This document shows, in pieces, positions 1 through 9,400 of a DNA stretch of 20,791 bases. Every line of letters starts with the position of its first letter. Position 1 is the stretch's first letter. The notes under the pieces were generated by a model, which had not been told where the DNA came from, ran no database searches, and saw only the letters and a list, made by a program, of their open reading frames with translations. Source of the DNA: Botryllus schlosseri (taxonomy: Eukaryota; Chordata; Ascidiacea; Stolidobranchia; Styelidae); contig ATSW01012434.1 in NCBI GenBank assembly GCA_000444245.1, forward strand, positions 1-20,791, written 5' to 3'. The position numbers and the translations under genes are program-made.

Positions 1-694
1 TTTATGACATCAGGTACAATTGCAAGGCCAACCAAAATTTGATTAGCATGACCGCGAAATTTGATGATGACTAAAACAACAGTTCTGACGCATTGACGTA
101 TCCAGGGGTCAGCCACATTTATCCCAGATCTTCGTATATGACCATGAAGTAGAATATTTCATAGCAGATTTATTTGACTTGAAATTTTTCTCTGTACTTC
201 GCATAAGAAAGACTGCAAGTCCCAATCCTTGAATACTTGATTAAGTACATGTAGACTAGACATAGGCTATGGTCTTCGACTACTTAACTAAATTCCATTT
301 ATGACCAATGTCTATTATTAGTAGTAAGAGCGTTTGTGCTTGTAATCAGGATAGTGTGCAATTACAAAATTAGTAAGTTCAATTTCTTTATTAGTCATAC
401 ACAAGAGCTACACTTGGATTTTTTATCTACATTTTTACTATACAGGATTGGATATCTGCCATATTTGAATGATTCATACATTTCAGGATATTAGAGAGTC
501 CATGTTATAAAAACTTGAATAAGGAAGGATATTTAGCAAATCTTTATTTCATGTTAATTGCATAGTGGATAATTCGAGCTGTGCCACAATGAAACAATTT
601 AGCATGCCACAGTTAATCATATGGTTGTATGATAGTCATTCACCCGACAATGTGGCATATAGGCTAATTTTCGAAGTAAATTGGTAATAATACT
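1..694. other. No gene seen
   Basis: AT-rich DNA with no convincing ORF, transposon end or RNA gene. Confidence 0.6.
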
Positions 695-855
695 GGAGTC
701 GGAGTCGGGAGTCGGAATCGATACGTTTAAAGACCCGGGAGTCGGAGTCGGAGTCGGTACATTTAAAGACTCAGGAGTCGGAGTCGGAGTCGGTATATTG
801 AAAATGTGTGGAGTCGGAGTCGGAGCCGGAGTCGGTGGTAAAATTTACCGACTCC
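695..855 (+). repeat. GGAGTC minisatellite with terminal hairpin
   Basis: GGAGTC hexamers occur in blocks of two to four, spaced by TACATTTAAAGACTCA-like linkers about 45-48 nt apart, so the array has two levels of period. GGAGTCGGT (828-836) pairs with ACCGACTCC (847-855) at the right edge. The Gly-Val rich ORF through the array is a by-product of the repeat. Confidence 0.85.
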
Positions 856-1047
856 ACAACCCTGGTACCGACGATGGATACTTTAACTAGCTTTGGATAT
901 CAGTTATATGAGATCAAACGACGTATCCGTTGAAATCTGGGGTTGAGACGAATACCAAGTGAGGCAAAAAGACGACTGGATTGTCTGTTGCAGTGATTCT
1001 TAAGCATGGGTTAGTTAAGCGGGTCTCTGGAGATCCATGAGGTCTCG

Positions 1048-1073
1048 ACACACACACACACACACACACACAC
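1048..1073 (+). repeat. (CA)n microsatellite
   Basis: About 13 uninterrupted AC/CA units. Confidence 0.97.
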
Positions 1074-1254
1074 GACTCACGCAGCAGAAGTCACGATAAT
1101 TTGCAATAAATATTTAATATCATCTTTTTATTTTATTCGAACATCAATCTTGTGTAATGGCCCTGTTCCTATAGCAATGTTATTGCTGAGTTGTTCAGTT
1201 TGTTCACTAGTATTATATAGTTATGTATTGAAAGTTTATTGCAGATTAACTTAA

Positions 1255-1697
1255 CACTTTAGCTGCCAAGGCCTATTATGGAAATTGCCAGTAAACGCCA
1301 GCGAACAATGAATTTTCGACTAGTTGGATATCGGGCGTGCTGATAAGTGCGAACCTTGCGCAACTTATGAAAAAAAAAATTTTTTTCAACATCAAGGAAT
1401 TATAAAAATATTTCAATTTTTTTGCTGCTCATTTTATGAAAAGCCACCTAATGGTCAAACCATAAAAAGGTTGATCTATTGTATGCAGATGTGATTTTAA
1501 AAAAATACTTCCGGCAACAAAAATGGTGGTTTATGACAACAAGCCTATTCACTAGCCTCGGATACAGCCGTAATCCGGGGATAGAACCAATTCCGGACAT
1601 TACTGTACTCATTTCAAAAATATCCTAAATATAGGATCGCTGGCACTTTATGGGATTGAGTAAAATCCTATATTTAGGATTGTTGGCAGTCAAAGTG
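1255..1697. mobile_element. piggyBac-type MITE with TTAA target duplication
   Basis: TTAA flanks both ends (1251-1254 and 1698-1701). The terminal inverted repeats are CACTTTAGCTGCCA on the left and, reading inward, CACTTTGACTGCCA on the right. The element is 443 bp and has no transposase. Two self-complementary 16-mers near the right end (1622-1637 and 1665-1680) are copies of one subterminal motif around ATCCTAAATATAGGAT. Exact TTAA use and the C-A-C-T-T-T-style terminus are typical of piggyBac relatives. Confidence 0.87.
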
Positions 1698-1701
1698 TTA
1701 A

Positions 1702-1736
1702 GGGTTCTGCAGGTTCTTTAAGGTTGAGAACCACTG
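1702..1736. mobile_element. Isolated hAT-type terminus
   Basis: The segment ends GGTTGAGAACCACTG, the right-hand form of the common hAT terminus CAGTGGTTCTCAACC. It abuts the piggyBac MITE. No left end was found, so this is either a remnant or an element split by the piggyBac insertion. Confidence 0.55.
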
Positions 1737-2045
1737 TTCTATGCCATGTCCTCGAGAAGGTGATTTTGAAGCGTTCGGAAAGCTATTCTACCTACGTGAC
1801 ACATCCTCATCAGCGAGGCTATTGACACGTACGTCAGCACCCATAGAGTATTCGTGTTCATTTGGCTTGCTTCCAGATCTGTCGAGAGTTATTGCAAAAA
1901 ATTATCGATCAAAGGCAGCCCACATGAGTATGCAGCGAATGATAACGCAACAGTTTCGAACACTGGAGCGTACGACACGATGAGAAATATATGGTTGAAC
2001 AACGGGCCTGGAGCATGTGAGTTTGTAACAGCACAACTACCGCTG

Positions 2046-2090
2046 GCGCTAACCTTAGCCCTAACCCCAACCATAACCGGAACCCAAAAC
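2046..2090 (-). repeat. Degenerate telomere-like tract
   Basis: GCTAACCTTAGCCCTAACCC and CAACCATAACC are imperfect CCCTAA-type units. The tract is short and interstitial, with no perfect tandem array. Confidence 0.5.
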
Positions 2091-2103
2091 TTAAATCAAA
2101 TTT

Positions 2104-2480
2104 AAAAGCAGAATTATTCGAGCGAAATGCAGGTAGTCTTATTCCAATCTAATTTACTGTGAAATGATTTTATATGCTCTCATTTTCATTATAATCCAAT
2201 ATCTGTTTTTTTTTTTAATTTTCCAGAAAATGCTACAGGAGGACGAGCAAAGCATGATGTACAGACATCAACCATTCTCATACCTGTGAGAATGAACCCT
2301 GATTTTAGACGAGCCGAATTTGATTTTTGTTGTGTTTCTGCCTAGTTGTTAATTTACCTCAATTTCCAATTTTTGCTGATTCAGTATTCCTAATTTTAAT
2401 CTAATATGGCGAAAATTATGTGGTCATACTTCGAATCTAGTGTCAAATACTGAAAATTTCTCTAGTTTTCCAACTCTGAA
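2104..2480 (+). repeat. Dispersed repeat family A, copy 1
   Basis: It shares ordered blocks with 10546-10845 and 15242-15548: GTGAAATG...TATGCTCTCATTTT, then AAATGCTACAGGA, a GTGTTTTT/TTTTGTTG stretch, and TAGTTTTCCAACTCTGA. All three copies have the same orientation. No terminal repeats, coding capacity or tRNA head were seen, so its class is unknown. Confidence 0.7.
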
Positions 2481-2716
2481 TCGAATGTCGCATGCCCTAG
2501 TGTCGTATTCCTAAGTTTCTCATGTCGTTGTGTCACATGCTTACATGTTCACGGACCATTGCAAGCACATATCAATGAATCCAACTTATTAATTAAATCA
2601 AGTGTGCTAAACATCCACTGATAATAAATATCATATCAATCGCGAAAATTTACTGAAGTTGTGCAGTCCTTCAATCCCTCCCTAGAGCTGCAAATACTGT
2701 AAATACTGTCTAACCC

Positions 2717-3387
2717 AGTGGCTCCCAACGTGGACGATATCGCCCCCAGGGGGCGATTTGGCGGTCGTGTGGGGCGAAAATGACGAAGGGGCGATAGGGG
2801 CGAAAATTGATAAAGTGGGCGACAGTGGGCGAAAATAGCGAAGGGGGCGACATGGGGGAGAAGACGCGTTAAAACGGCTATATTGGAGTCAAATCGGAGA
2901 AATTTTTTTAGTCAATCCACGAAAATTTAGTTGCTAATGTAAGTGTAAAATTCGACATCGAGCCAAAAAGTTGACCTTTTTTTTAGTCAACCCGCCGTGA
3001 TTACAGCTTGTATGCCCATTTTTCGGTTCACAAAATTAGGGAGGCGATGATCGGTGTCATATAGTGCATCCTCAAGATTACCGGACCACGACTGACCTAT
3101 CGATCTCGCTTCCCATGACATACCGCCCTATTCTTGTCGCTTTCTTTTTCTATACTGTATTCTTTACTTTCATTCAGTGTGCATGCCTCCTCTTTACTAC
3201 GCCTAGGCGAAGGTGGGTGTCTGATTCCATAGACAAGTCCAAGTCGCTTCGACATCTTCCTGTCTATTCATTGTATCGCATTTTTTGTGGTGTATTGAAC
3301 TGATAACATTGCTAATAATCCAATGATGAATGATGATGATGGAGCTTCAAAAAGAGGAGATGAGTCGAAAAAGGCTGGGAGTCACTG
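2717..3387. mobile_element. hAT MITE with GGGGCGAAAA subterminal repeats, carrying a family B insert
   Basis: It starts CAGTGGCTCCCAACG and ends GGCTGGGAGTCACTG, which are inverted copies. The flanks GTCTAACC and ATCTAGAC are a weak match to an 8-bp target duplication of the TCTAGA type favoured by hAT elements. The left part repeats GGGCGAAAA four times. It has no transposase. A family B repeat (3061-3310) sits inside it. Confidence 0.8.
3061..3310 (+). repeat. Dispersed repeat family B, longest copy
   Basis: The ordered blocks are ACCTATCGATCTCGC, TTACTTTCATTCAGTGT, GCATGCCTC, CGCCTAGG, GGTGGGTGTCTGATTCC, CAAGTCGCTTCGACATCTTC and TTGTATCGC. It is nested in the hAT MITE at 2717-3387. It has no A/B boxes and no long ORF with a recognisable product. 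It may be a SINE body, a LINE 3' tail or a MITE. Confidence 0.75.
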
Positions 3388-3390
3388 ATC

Positions 3391-3464
3391 TAGACCACAA
3401 AATTGCGGACCTGACAAGTCAATCTCGCCTATCGACACATGCGTTATTCATTTTCATCTTATAG
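3391..3464 (+). repeat. Family B, left half of a split copy
   Basis: It carries CGGACCTGACAAGTCAATC and TCTCGCCTATCGACAC, matching the start of other family B copies. It breaks at the hAT MITE and resumes at 4222. Confidence 0.65.
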
Positions 3465-4221
3465 GCCTTACCAATAGTTCTCAACCGGGGGTTCGCGAAG
3501 CATTTTCAGGGGGCCCACAAAGCCTCGAAGTAGTTGATAACCTAATTTGTATATATTTAATTCGGAAAAGCAAGAGGCAGTTTCGCTTTATTAGTAGTAA
3601 CACTCCAGAACTCACATGAATAGAATGGACATCTGAGATGAAATATCCTACGATGCAGACTCATTTTAATTGCTAAATAGCCGATAGCCTTCCCATACAA
3701 GCATTTTGATTTTTAGAGATGTTGTGTTGAGAATTGTGGGGAAAGTTGGATGAGTAAGGTCAATCACGGTGACTTCGAAAAGTTTACAAAAATCCATTTT
3801 CTCCTGTAATATAATCAACCATTTTCCATAATAACTCCCAGATAAGCTGCTAAATAGAAATGACCAGGCTCGATGTTATATGTTCATTAAAAAATGTTAT
3901 GTCAATTTTGCTGCCATATTTGTTGCGATTATACCCTACCCAAAGTTGTCGTCGGAAGCGTTACGCGTTATTGTTACATTCGCCACGACCTATATTTGTG
4001 GAATTGGATTCCGACACTCGTTTATATCAAACCGAAGGCGCTGATTCTCAAGACACGACATTTTATTGCCGCTTATCACTGACCTACAGTTTTCATTTGA
4101 CCAAGACATGAGACGATTGCCAGATAATTCAGCTAAATTATAACTAAACTTTGTATGGGGTCCGTGGGGACCATGACGGTCCGAAAGGGGTCCGCGAAGA
4201 CAAAAATGTTGAGAAGCACTG
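3465..4221. mobile_element. hAT MITE inserted into a family B repeat
   Basis: The left end is CAATAGTTCTCAACCGGGGG (from 3472) and the right end is TGTTGAGAAGCACTG. The subterminal GGTCCGCG motif is shared by both sides. TCTTATAG (3457-3464) and TCTTATAC (4222-4229) bracket it and look like the target duplication. The left TIR starts seven bases inside, so the exact left edge is unsure. The two halves of a family B copy continue on either side, which confirms the insertion. Confidence 0.82.
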
Positions 4222-4375
4222 TCTTATACCTTATTTCTTTTCATCCAGCACGTATGCCTCTATTGACATTTCAGAGGCCCAGGTGGGTGTCTGATTCCAA
4301 ATAATTCTGCATTTTGTTTGGACACCTTCCGTTCCATGTGCCGCACTAATATTAAGTTGATAATAATAACGCGAG
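4222..4375 (+). repeat. Family B, right half of a split copy
   Basis: It carries GTATGCCTC, CCCAGGTGGGTGTCTGATTC and GACACCTTCC in family order. It directly follows the right end of the hAT MITE at 3465-4221. Confidence 0.7.
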
Positions 4376-4437
4376 CGGGGGGTCTGGGGGCTCCCGTTTC
4401 AATGAATGTTAATGTCCGATATAGTTAGTGATAAACA

Positions 4438-4625
4438 GTGATAGCGTAGTGATGAAGCGTCCTGCTTCTTGGTTGATAAGTCCAAAGACCGGATTAGTAG
4501 CGCTGGTATCCATGACTTCCCTGCTTGGCACTCATGCATTTCTGGTGTAGTATGGCGGGGTGGTGCAAGACTACACGACAACCGTAAAAGGCACATCATG
4601 CACTCATGGTAGGCTATACATATGT
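4438..4625 (+). repeat. tRNA-derived SINE, diverged
   Basis: The head GATAGCGTAGTGATGAAGCG and GCTTCTTGGTTGATAAG matches the SINE at 16118. The body shares GGTATCC, GGTGGTGCA-AGACTA and the closing ACAACC region. The B box is decayed. Confidence 0.65.
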
Positions 4626-5207
4626 GTATGTATATCATAAGTCGGTGTATATGCCACAAAAACATCAAGGACAAAAATAAACTACGCCTTTTCCTTTCCG
4701 GATCTCAAGATATACGGGAATCCTACTTTTTGGGGGACATAATCATGAGCACTGAGTGAAATAGCCTCTGTATCTTGGTAAATAAATATATTTTCCGAGA
4801 TTGCGCCTATTTGCAGTGCCCATATGGACTTTTTGCGTCAGTAGCTAAGTTGCATCTTTGTAGATATATAAAATTAATGTAGATCTCATATACGGGACAA
4901 TAAATGCATTGCTTTTTTCTCACCGGTCAAGCTTTCTTCCCTGTTCGTCATCTCTCTACAAATGTCTTTTCGTGAATGCGTTGATTGCTCTCTGACCACA
5001 CCACTTCGCTGGTAACGTGATTCAGTAACTTTCCGCCTTGAAGTAAGCAGAGCAGATTATTTCAACCAAATTCAACCAGTCACGACATTTTGCGTTGATC
5101 GCTAAAATGCAATTTGGAATTTCGAAAACAGCCGCCTCAGATTAATTGCTGTGAGTAGCCTATGCGAGCAATGAATAGAATCTACTTCTATGACCACCTA
5201 TGGACTT
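4626..5207. other. No gene seen
   Basis: AT-rich flanking DNA after the SINE. Nothing is recognised, and the ORFs here are short and lack codon structure. Confidence 0.55.
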
Positions 5208-5310
5208 TTTTCGACGATGAATGATGAATGACGAATACCCCTGACGAGTGTCAGTCGAAAATATCCGGGTTTATTTAAATATGAATATATTATTCAATTG
5301 TATAATGAAA
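5208..5310 (+). repeat. Single-arm relative of the 9992-10216 hairpin
   Basis: The stretch TACCCCTGACGAGTGTCAG and the following AT-rich part up to TATTATTCAATTGTAT resemble one arm of the hairpin, extended past its outer edge. The partner arm is absent, so the element is a repeat family and not a unique palindrome. It contains the closest minus-strand AATAAA (5270-5275) downstream of the transporter. Confidence 0.7.
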
Positions 5311-6264
5311 TTATGTACCTCCAAGATACGTTCTAACTGTAATTAGAGAGTTATCATTTGAATTCTCTTCATTTCCTAAATATTTCTTCTCGGTGTTGCG
5401 ACCTGGTGCTGTTCCGAAATGACGACTAAACATATGATGATCAATGATGGTGTTTATCAGCACTACAATTACGACATAAATCATCACACGAAACATTGCT
5501 CATATAAACACATATGTAAATTCTGCGTGACCATGTCGTGGATGTTACTGGCATGTTGTCAGGGATCGTGTACTGAGGACGGATCGAGTAGAGGAGCTAT
5601 TCAGCCTGAAAAATTCTGAAATGAACGTTTTGACTCCGAAAGATATATTAAGAACATCTTTCACAAATTCATAGATTGCTCAATAGCATAGCACAGCACA
5701 CGCAACTTCATATATCATGATGCAGGCTAACATAGAGTTTGATATTATTATGTGAACAGCATTTATGCATAATAGTCCGCTAATAGCCCATATTACATGC
5801 TGTCCAGTGGAGTACAACATCTATTATGTGAAATGGCTTTGGTGCATCTGAGCTTATTGGAAAATGTATTGAATATATTTGAAATGAAACTTCATGAATC
5901 AGAACCTGGCCTGTTTTGTGTAAAATATTGTCCTTTGTCTTTAGCAGCGTTTTGAAGACCATTCTTAACTGCTGAATATTACTGCAGTAACTACAGGTAT
6001 GCTGCAATTACATAATGTAATTAGTAATGTTACTGAAATACATAGCACAGATATATATAAGGATTGCTTAAGCATTATGCAGCAGACATTCTACATGATT
6101 GCAGTGCTTAAGAAGCCCGTCAGCTGTAGATTATATTTCCTAACAAAGCTAATTCAGATAAGGAAACCTATCGTTGATATTATCCTTTCGGGGCTCTATA
6201 TGAAAAGTTTCAGCTTCCTAGTTTGAATCTCATATTCGTCGATCAAAGTCGAAATCATATATCT
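5311..6264 (-). other. 3' flank or untranslated region of the transporter
   Basis: No coding sequence is supported. Part of it is presumably 3' UTR, but no AATAAA or ATTAAA was found on the minus strand within this stretch, so the poly(A) site is unknown. Confidence 0.45.
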
Positions 6265-6441
6265 TTAGAACGAGGTGCCAATATCGAATTCGGAATCTTC
6301 TTTTTCGTATCCAGCGTTGTGTTCTTCTTTCTTTATTGCGAGAATATCGGCAACAGAATTTTGCTTCCGTTTTCTGCTAATCAATGCCATCAATCCGAAG
6401 AATACGATGTTAGCTGCGCAAGTTCCGTTGACAAGGTACAT
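6265..6441 (-). CDS. Transporter exon 12 (helix 12, cytosolic tail, stop)
   Basis: The acceptor is AAATATTCAG, in phase 0. It encodes residues 434-491 and TAA: MYLVNGTCAANIVFFGLMAL, a basic anchor SRKRK, then a charged tail rich in Glu and Lys that ends GTSF. No AATAAA lies just downstream on this strand. The nearest one seen is at 5270-5275, so the 3' end of the transcript is not fixed. Confidence 0.9.
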   Translation of the reverse strand: MYLVNGTCAANIVFFGLMALISRKRKQNSVADILAIKKEEHNAGYEKEDSEFDIGTSF

Positions 6442-9400
6442 CTGAATATTTTCCATAATTCATATCGTTATAATGCAATGTAATAATTAGCACAACAATA
6501 ATAGTCGCATTTCCCAGAGTTGGATAATTAGAAAATGTTCAGCATTTACAAATTAGATTTGATTAGAGTTGCTGAATTCTCAAGAAGTTGGAAATTGAAT
6601 TAAATTCCAAATTGGAAATACATAAAACAAAGGTAAAGTCCATTTCAAATTAAATAAGAATTCTTTATCGTAAACAAGAGAATGTCAACTGTCTGCAGTT
6701 GGCTCGTTTCGCACGATACAGTTCTCTTGCAGGACTTCCATGAAAGCCAGAAATGAGACTACAATTGAAATGAGAGGATGGAAACATTTCAGAAATTACA
6801 TTATATTTAAATTACCTGCTTTTTATTAGATTTATTCTAACTAAACAACTAAAAGTATCTGGTTCTCCAATTCTAGTGGATGCGCCCTGCTATAAAAATA
6901 TAGATTTTAGACGTACAAGTCAACTTACCACAGAAAATGGATCTTTCTCCACCAGGGCACCACCTGCTGGCATCATAGTCATTGCCCCAATTGCATTGCC
7001 AATGTTGTACACAAATATATAGGTGACAGCCATGTTTGTAACTTGCGATGTCCAGGACACCCCTATGGTAGGTTGCTATTATTGAAATGTCGTAATTTTC
7101 TTGAGTCTTGCGACTCTTGATAGTTTGCCATAAACTAACCAAAACAACAAGGCAATTCCGACTTACCAGTTGAATATAGCGTAGCGACACAGAGCCCATG
7201 GAAAAAGGTCACCAGCCACGTCACCAATGGTATGTATTCACCCCAGATGCTCATCACGGTCTAGATTTGAGATTACAAGTTCACATCTTGAGGTTTTATC
7301 AGCAATCGCCGAACTGTAGATTTGTATGCCATTTGTATAGTTACGTGCTCCGTAGAATTTGAATGGCAGCAGTAATTCGCCAAATCAGATACAGTCGACT
7401 TTGCTGAATTCGGACACCGGATAACCCGGACAACCGCTTTTTTCGGCCAAAATGTTCAGGAACGAGACAAAATTAACAATTGCACGTAAAAAACTCCGGT
7501 TAATGCTGTCACTTCTCCGTTTAATTCGGACACATGGTCGCAATTGCTATCGGTGCGTTATGGCACATAAAACAGTACTTCGTTTGATTAAATACAGGAT
7601 GAGGGATTACAATGAACTCATACAAGGCCATGTCAGCTTCATTGTCGATTAGAATTGGATACAGTCGCGCGCATCTTGTAGAACAGATTGGTATGATGGA
7701 GAATTTAACACGTAGGTGGAACCAAACTGTCCGAATCAAGCGGAGTCGACAGTGTATAGATACGCATATTTATAGGATATATAAATACATATTATGCATA
7801 TTACATTCTAATATATCGTTATTGCATATGCATAATTGCATATGTATATGAATGTATAATATAACTTCTATGGCCCAATGGTCGTATCGATGTTCACCTT
7901 TTCACTGAATTAGATCTATTATTTTGGAAACAAAATTCTGTCTGTCTGTCTGTCTGAATACATATAACATATAAATTCAAAACTTGGACACACATATATG
8001 TCACAGCATAGATGGTATATACCAGTGGTTGGGAACCTATGGCTCGCGAGCCACATATGGCTCTTTTGGGTATAAGATATGGCTCTTTGACAAATATATA
8101 TATTTGTACTGAATTGATCAATATAGCAGCAACTTGTTAGTAAATTTTCATCACGGCCAGAATAATTATTCTCGTGGCAGTATAAAGATGTCGTTGAGAA
8201 GTAAAGACAATACTATCTTCAGGTTTAGGGACCAGGATCCCTCTTTTTAAAATCCTCAAATTTAAGTTATTGTCGCGTTCGCGACCAATATCACTCGTGA
8301 ATTCGATGTACCCGACTCGAAATCCTGGATTGCACGATACGTTGATCGACGAAAAAGAATAGCAGATATGTCGGCGCCCATGTGACAACGCAGTTTTCAA
8401 ATACACATATCTTTCTGATCTACGGCGCGAAATGAACTGCCGTGGACGTTACATTCAAATTTACAAACTCGAATTTACAAACTCAAATTTAAAACAATGT
8501 CATAGCTATTCACGTTCGTGATTGGTAAGTAGCTCTGATAGTACCGGCGATCAAATGTAGGCGTGTAGCGCAACGTTACGTGTTACCGCCAAATACTTTG
8601 TGAATTGAGAATTCGATCAGTATTTAGATTTTCAGAATCAGTGCGATAATTAGATCCAATTAATATCAGTTATAACAAATTCTAAGCTATTTACGATGAA
8701 GTGCGTTATCAATGGTGCCTTACCTCTCGTTTCGCGCTATATTTCGGAACAATTAATATGCAAATTGTGTGATTTTAAGAAAAATTGTTCAAAATCTGGT
8801 CATTGAGGAACATCGATGAACATCGATTGAAAATAGCAATAATAATTGAAGGATTCACAATTTTCGTTCACTCATCCTGACGATAGGTGAGATACTGCCT
8901 CCGCTGACCCGACGTCACTGATGTATCACAGCTTAGAGTGGATAGGCAATTAGGCATATACACTGCTGTAGTGACCATGTTTTTCTCGCATTTAGAAGGA
9001 GGATCTCGACAAACCTACGTTCTCGTACCTAAAAGTTCGCATGCTTCGATAAGGCAACCATTATGATTAGTACGAGTTTTTAGAGAGAAAATGTGGCTCA
9101 CACGACGAATCCCATGTATAGTGAGTTCGAATTGGAGCTACCCTGACGTCACCGAATTTTCGATTGTGACGTAACAGTTGATTGACATGTATGGCTCTTC
9201 GGGAGTTAAAATGGGAAAAATAGGACTAAAATGGCTCTTCGGACAAAAAAGGTTCCCGACCACTGGTATATACAGACTAAAGCATACATTGAGATTCGCT
9301 TACCAGCGCTGCTGTAGTTCCAATCAAATCGCAAACGATGATCGTGCCGGGTTTAAAGTAATTCGACAAAAATATACCAGAACCTCGACCGATCATGAAC

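Noticed and set aside
681-890. Gly-Val rich ORF of 69 codons
   Set aside because: It is the translation of the GGAGTC minisatellite and has no unique coding sequence.
1741-2105. Overlapping ORFs of 80 and 83 codons
   Set aside because: They show no recognisable protein and no splice partners, and lie between transposon remnants and a telomere-like tract.
5311-5496. Minus-strand ORF with a hydrophobic start and charged tail, as a possible alternative last exon of the transporter
   Set aside because: Exon 11 ends in phase 0. This frame has a stop just upstream of its ATG and no phase-0 acceptor, so it cannot join.
6873-7199. Minus-strand ORF of 108 codons as a separate gene
   Set aside because: It reads through introns 10 and 11 in the wrong frame. 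The correct frame gives transporter exons 10 and 11 with conserved motifs.
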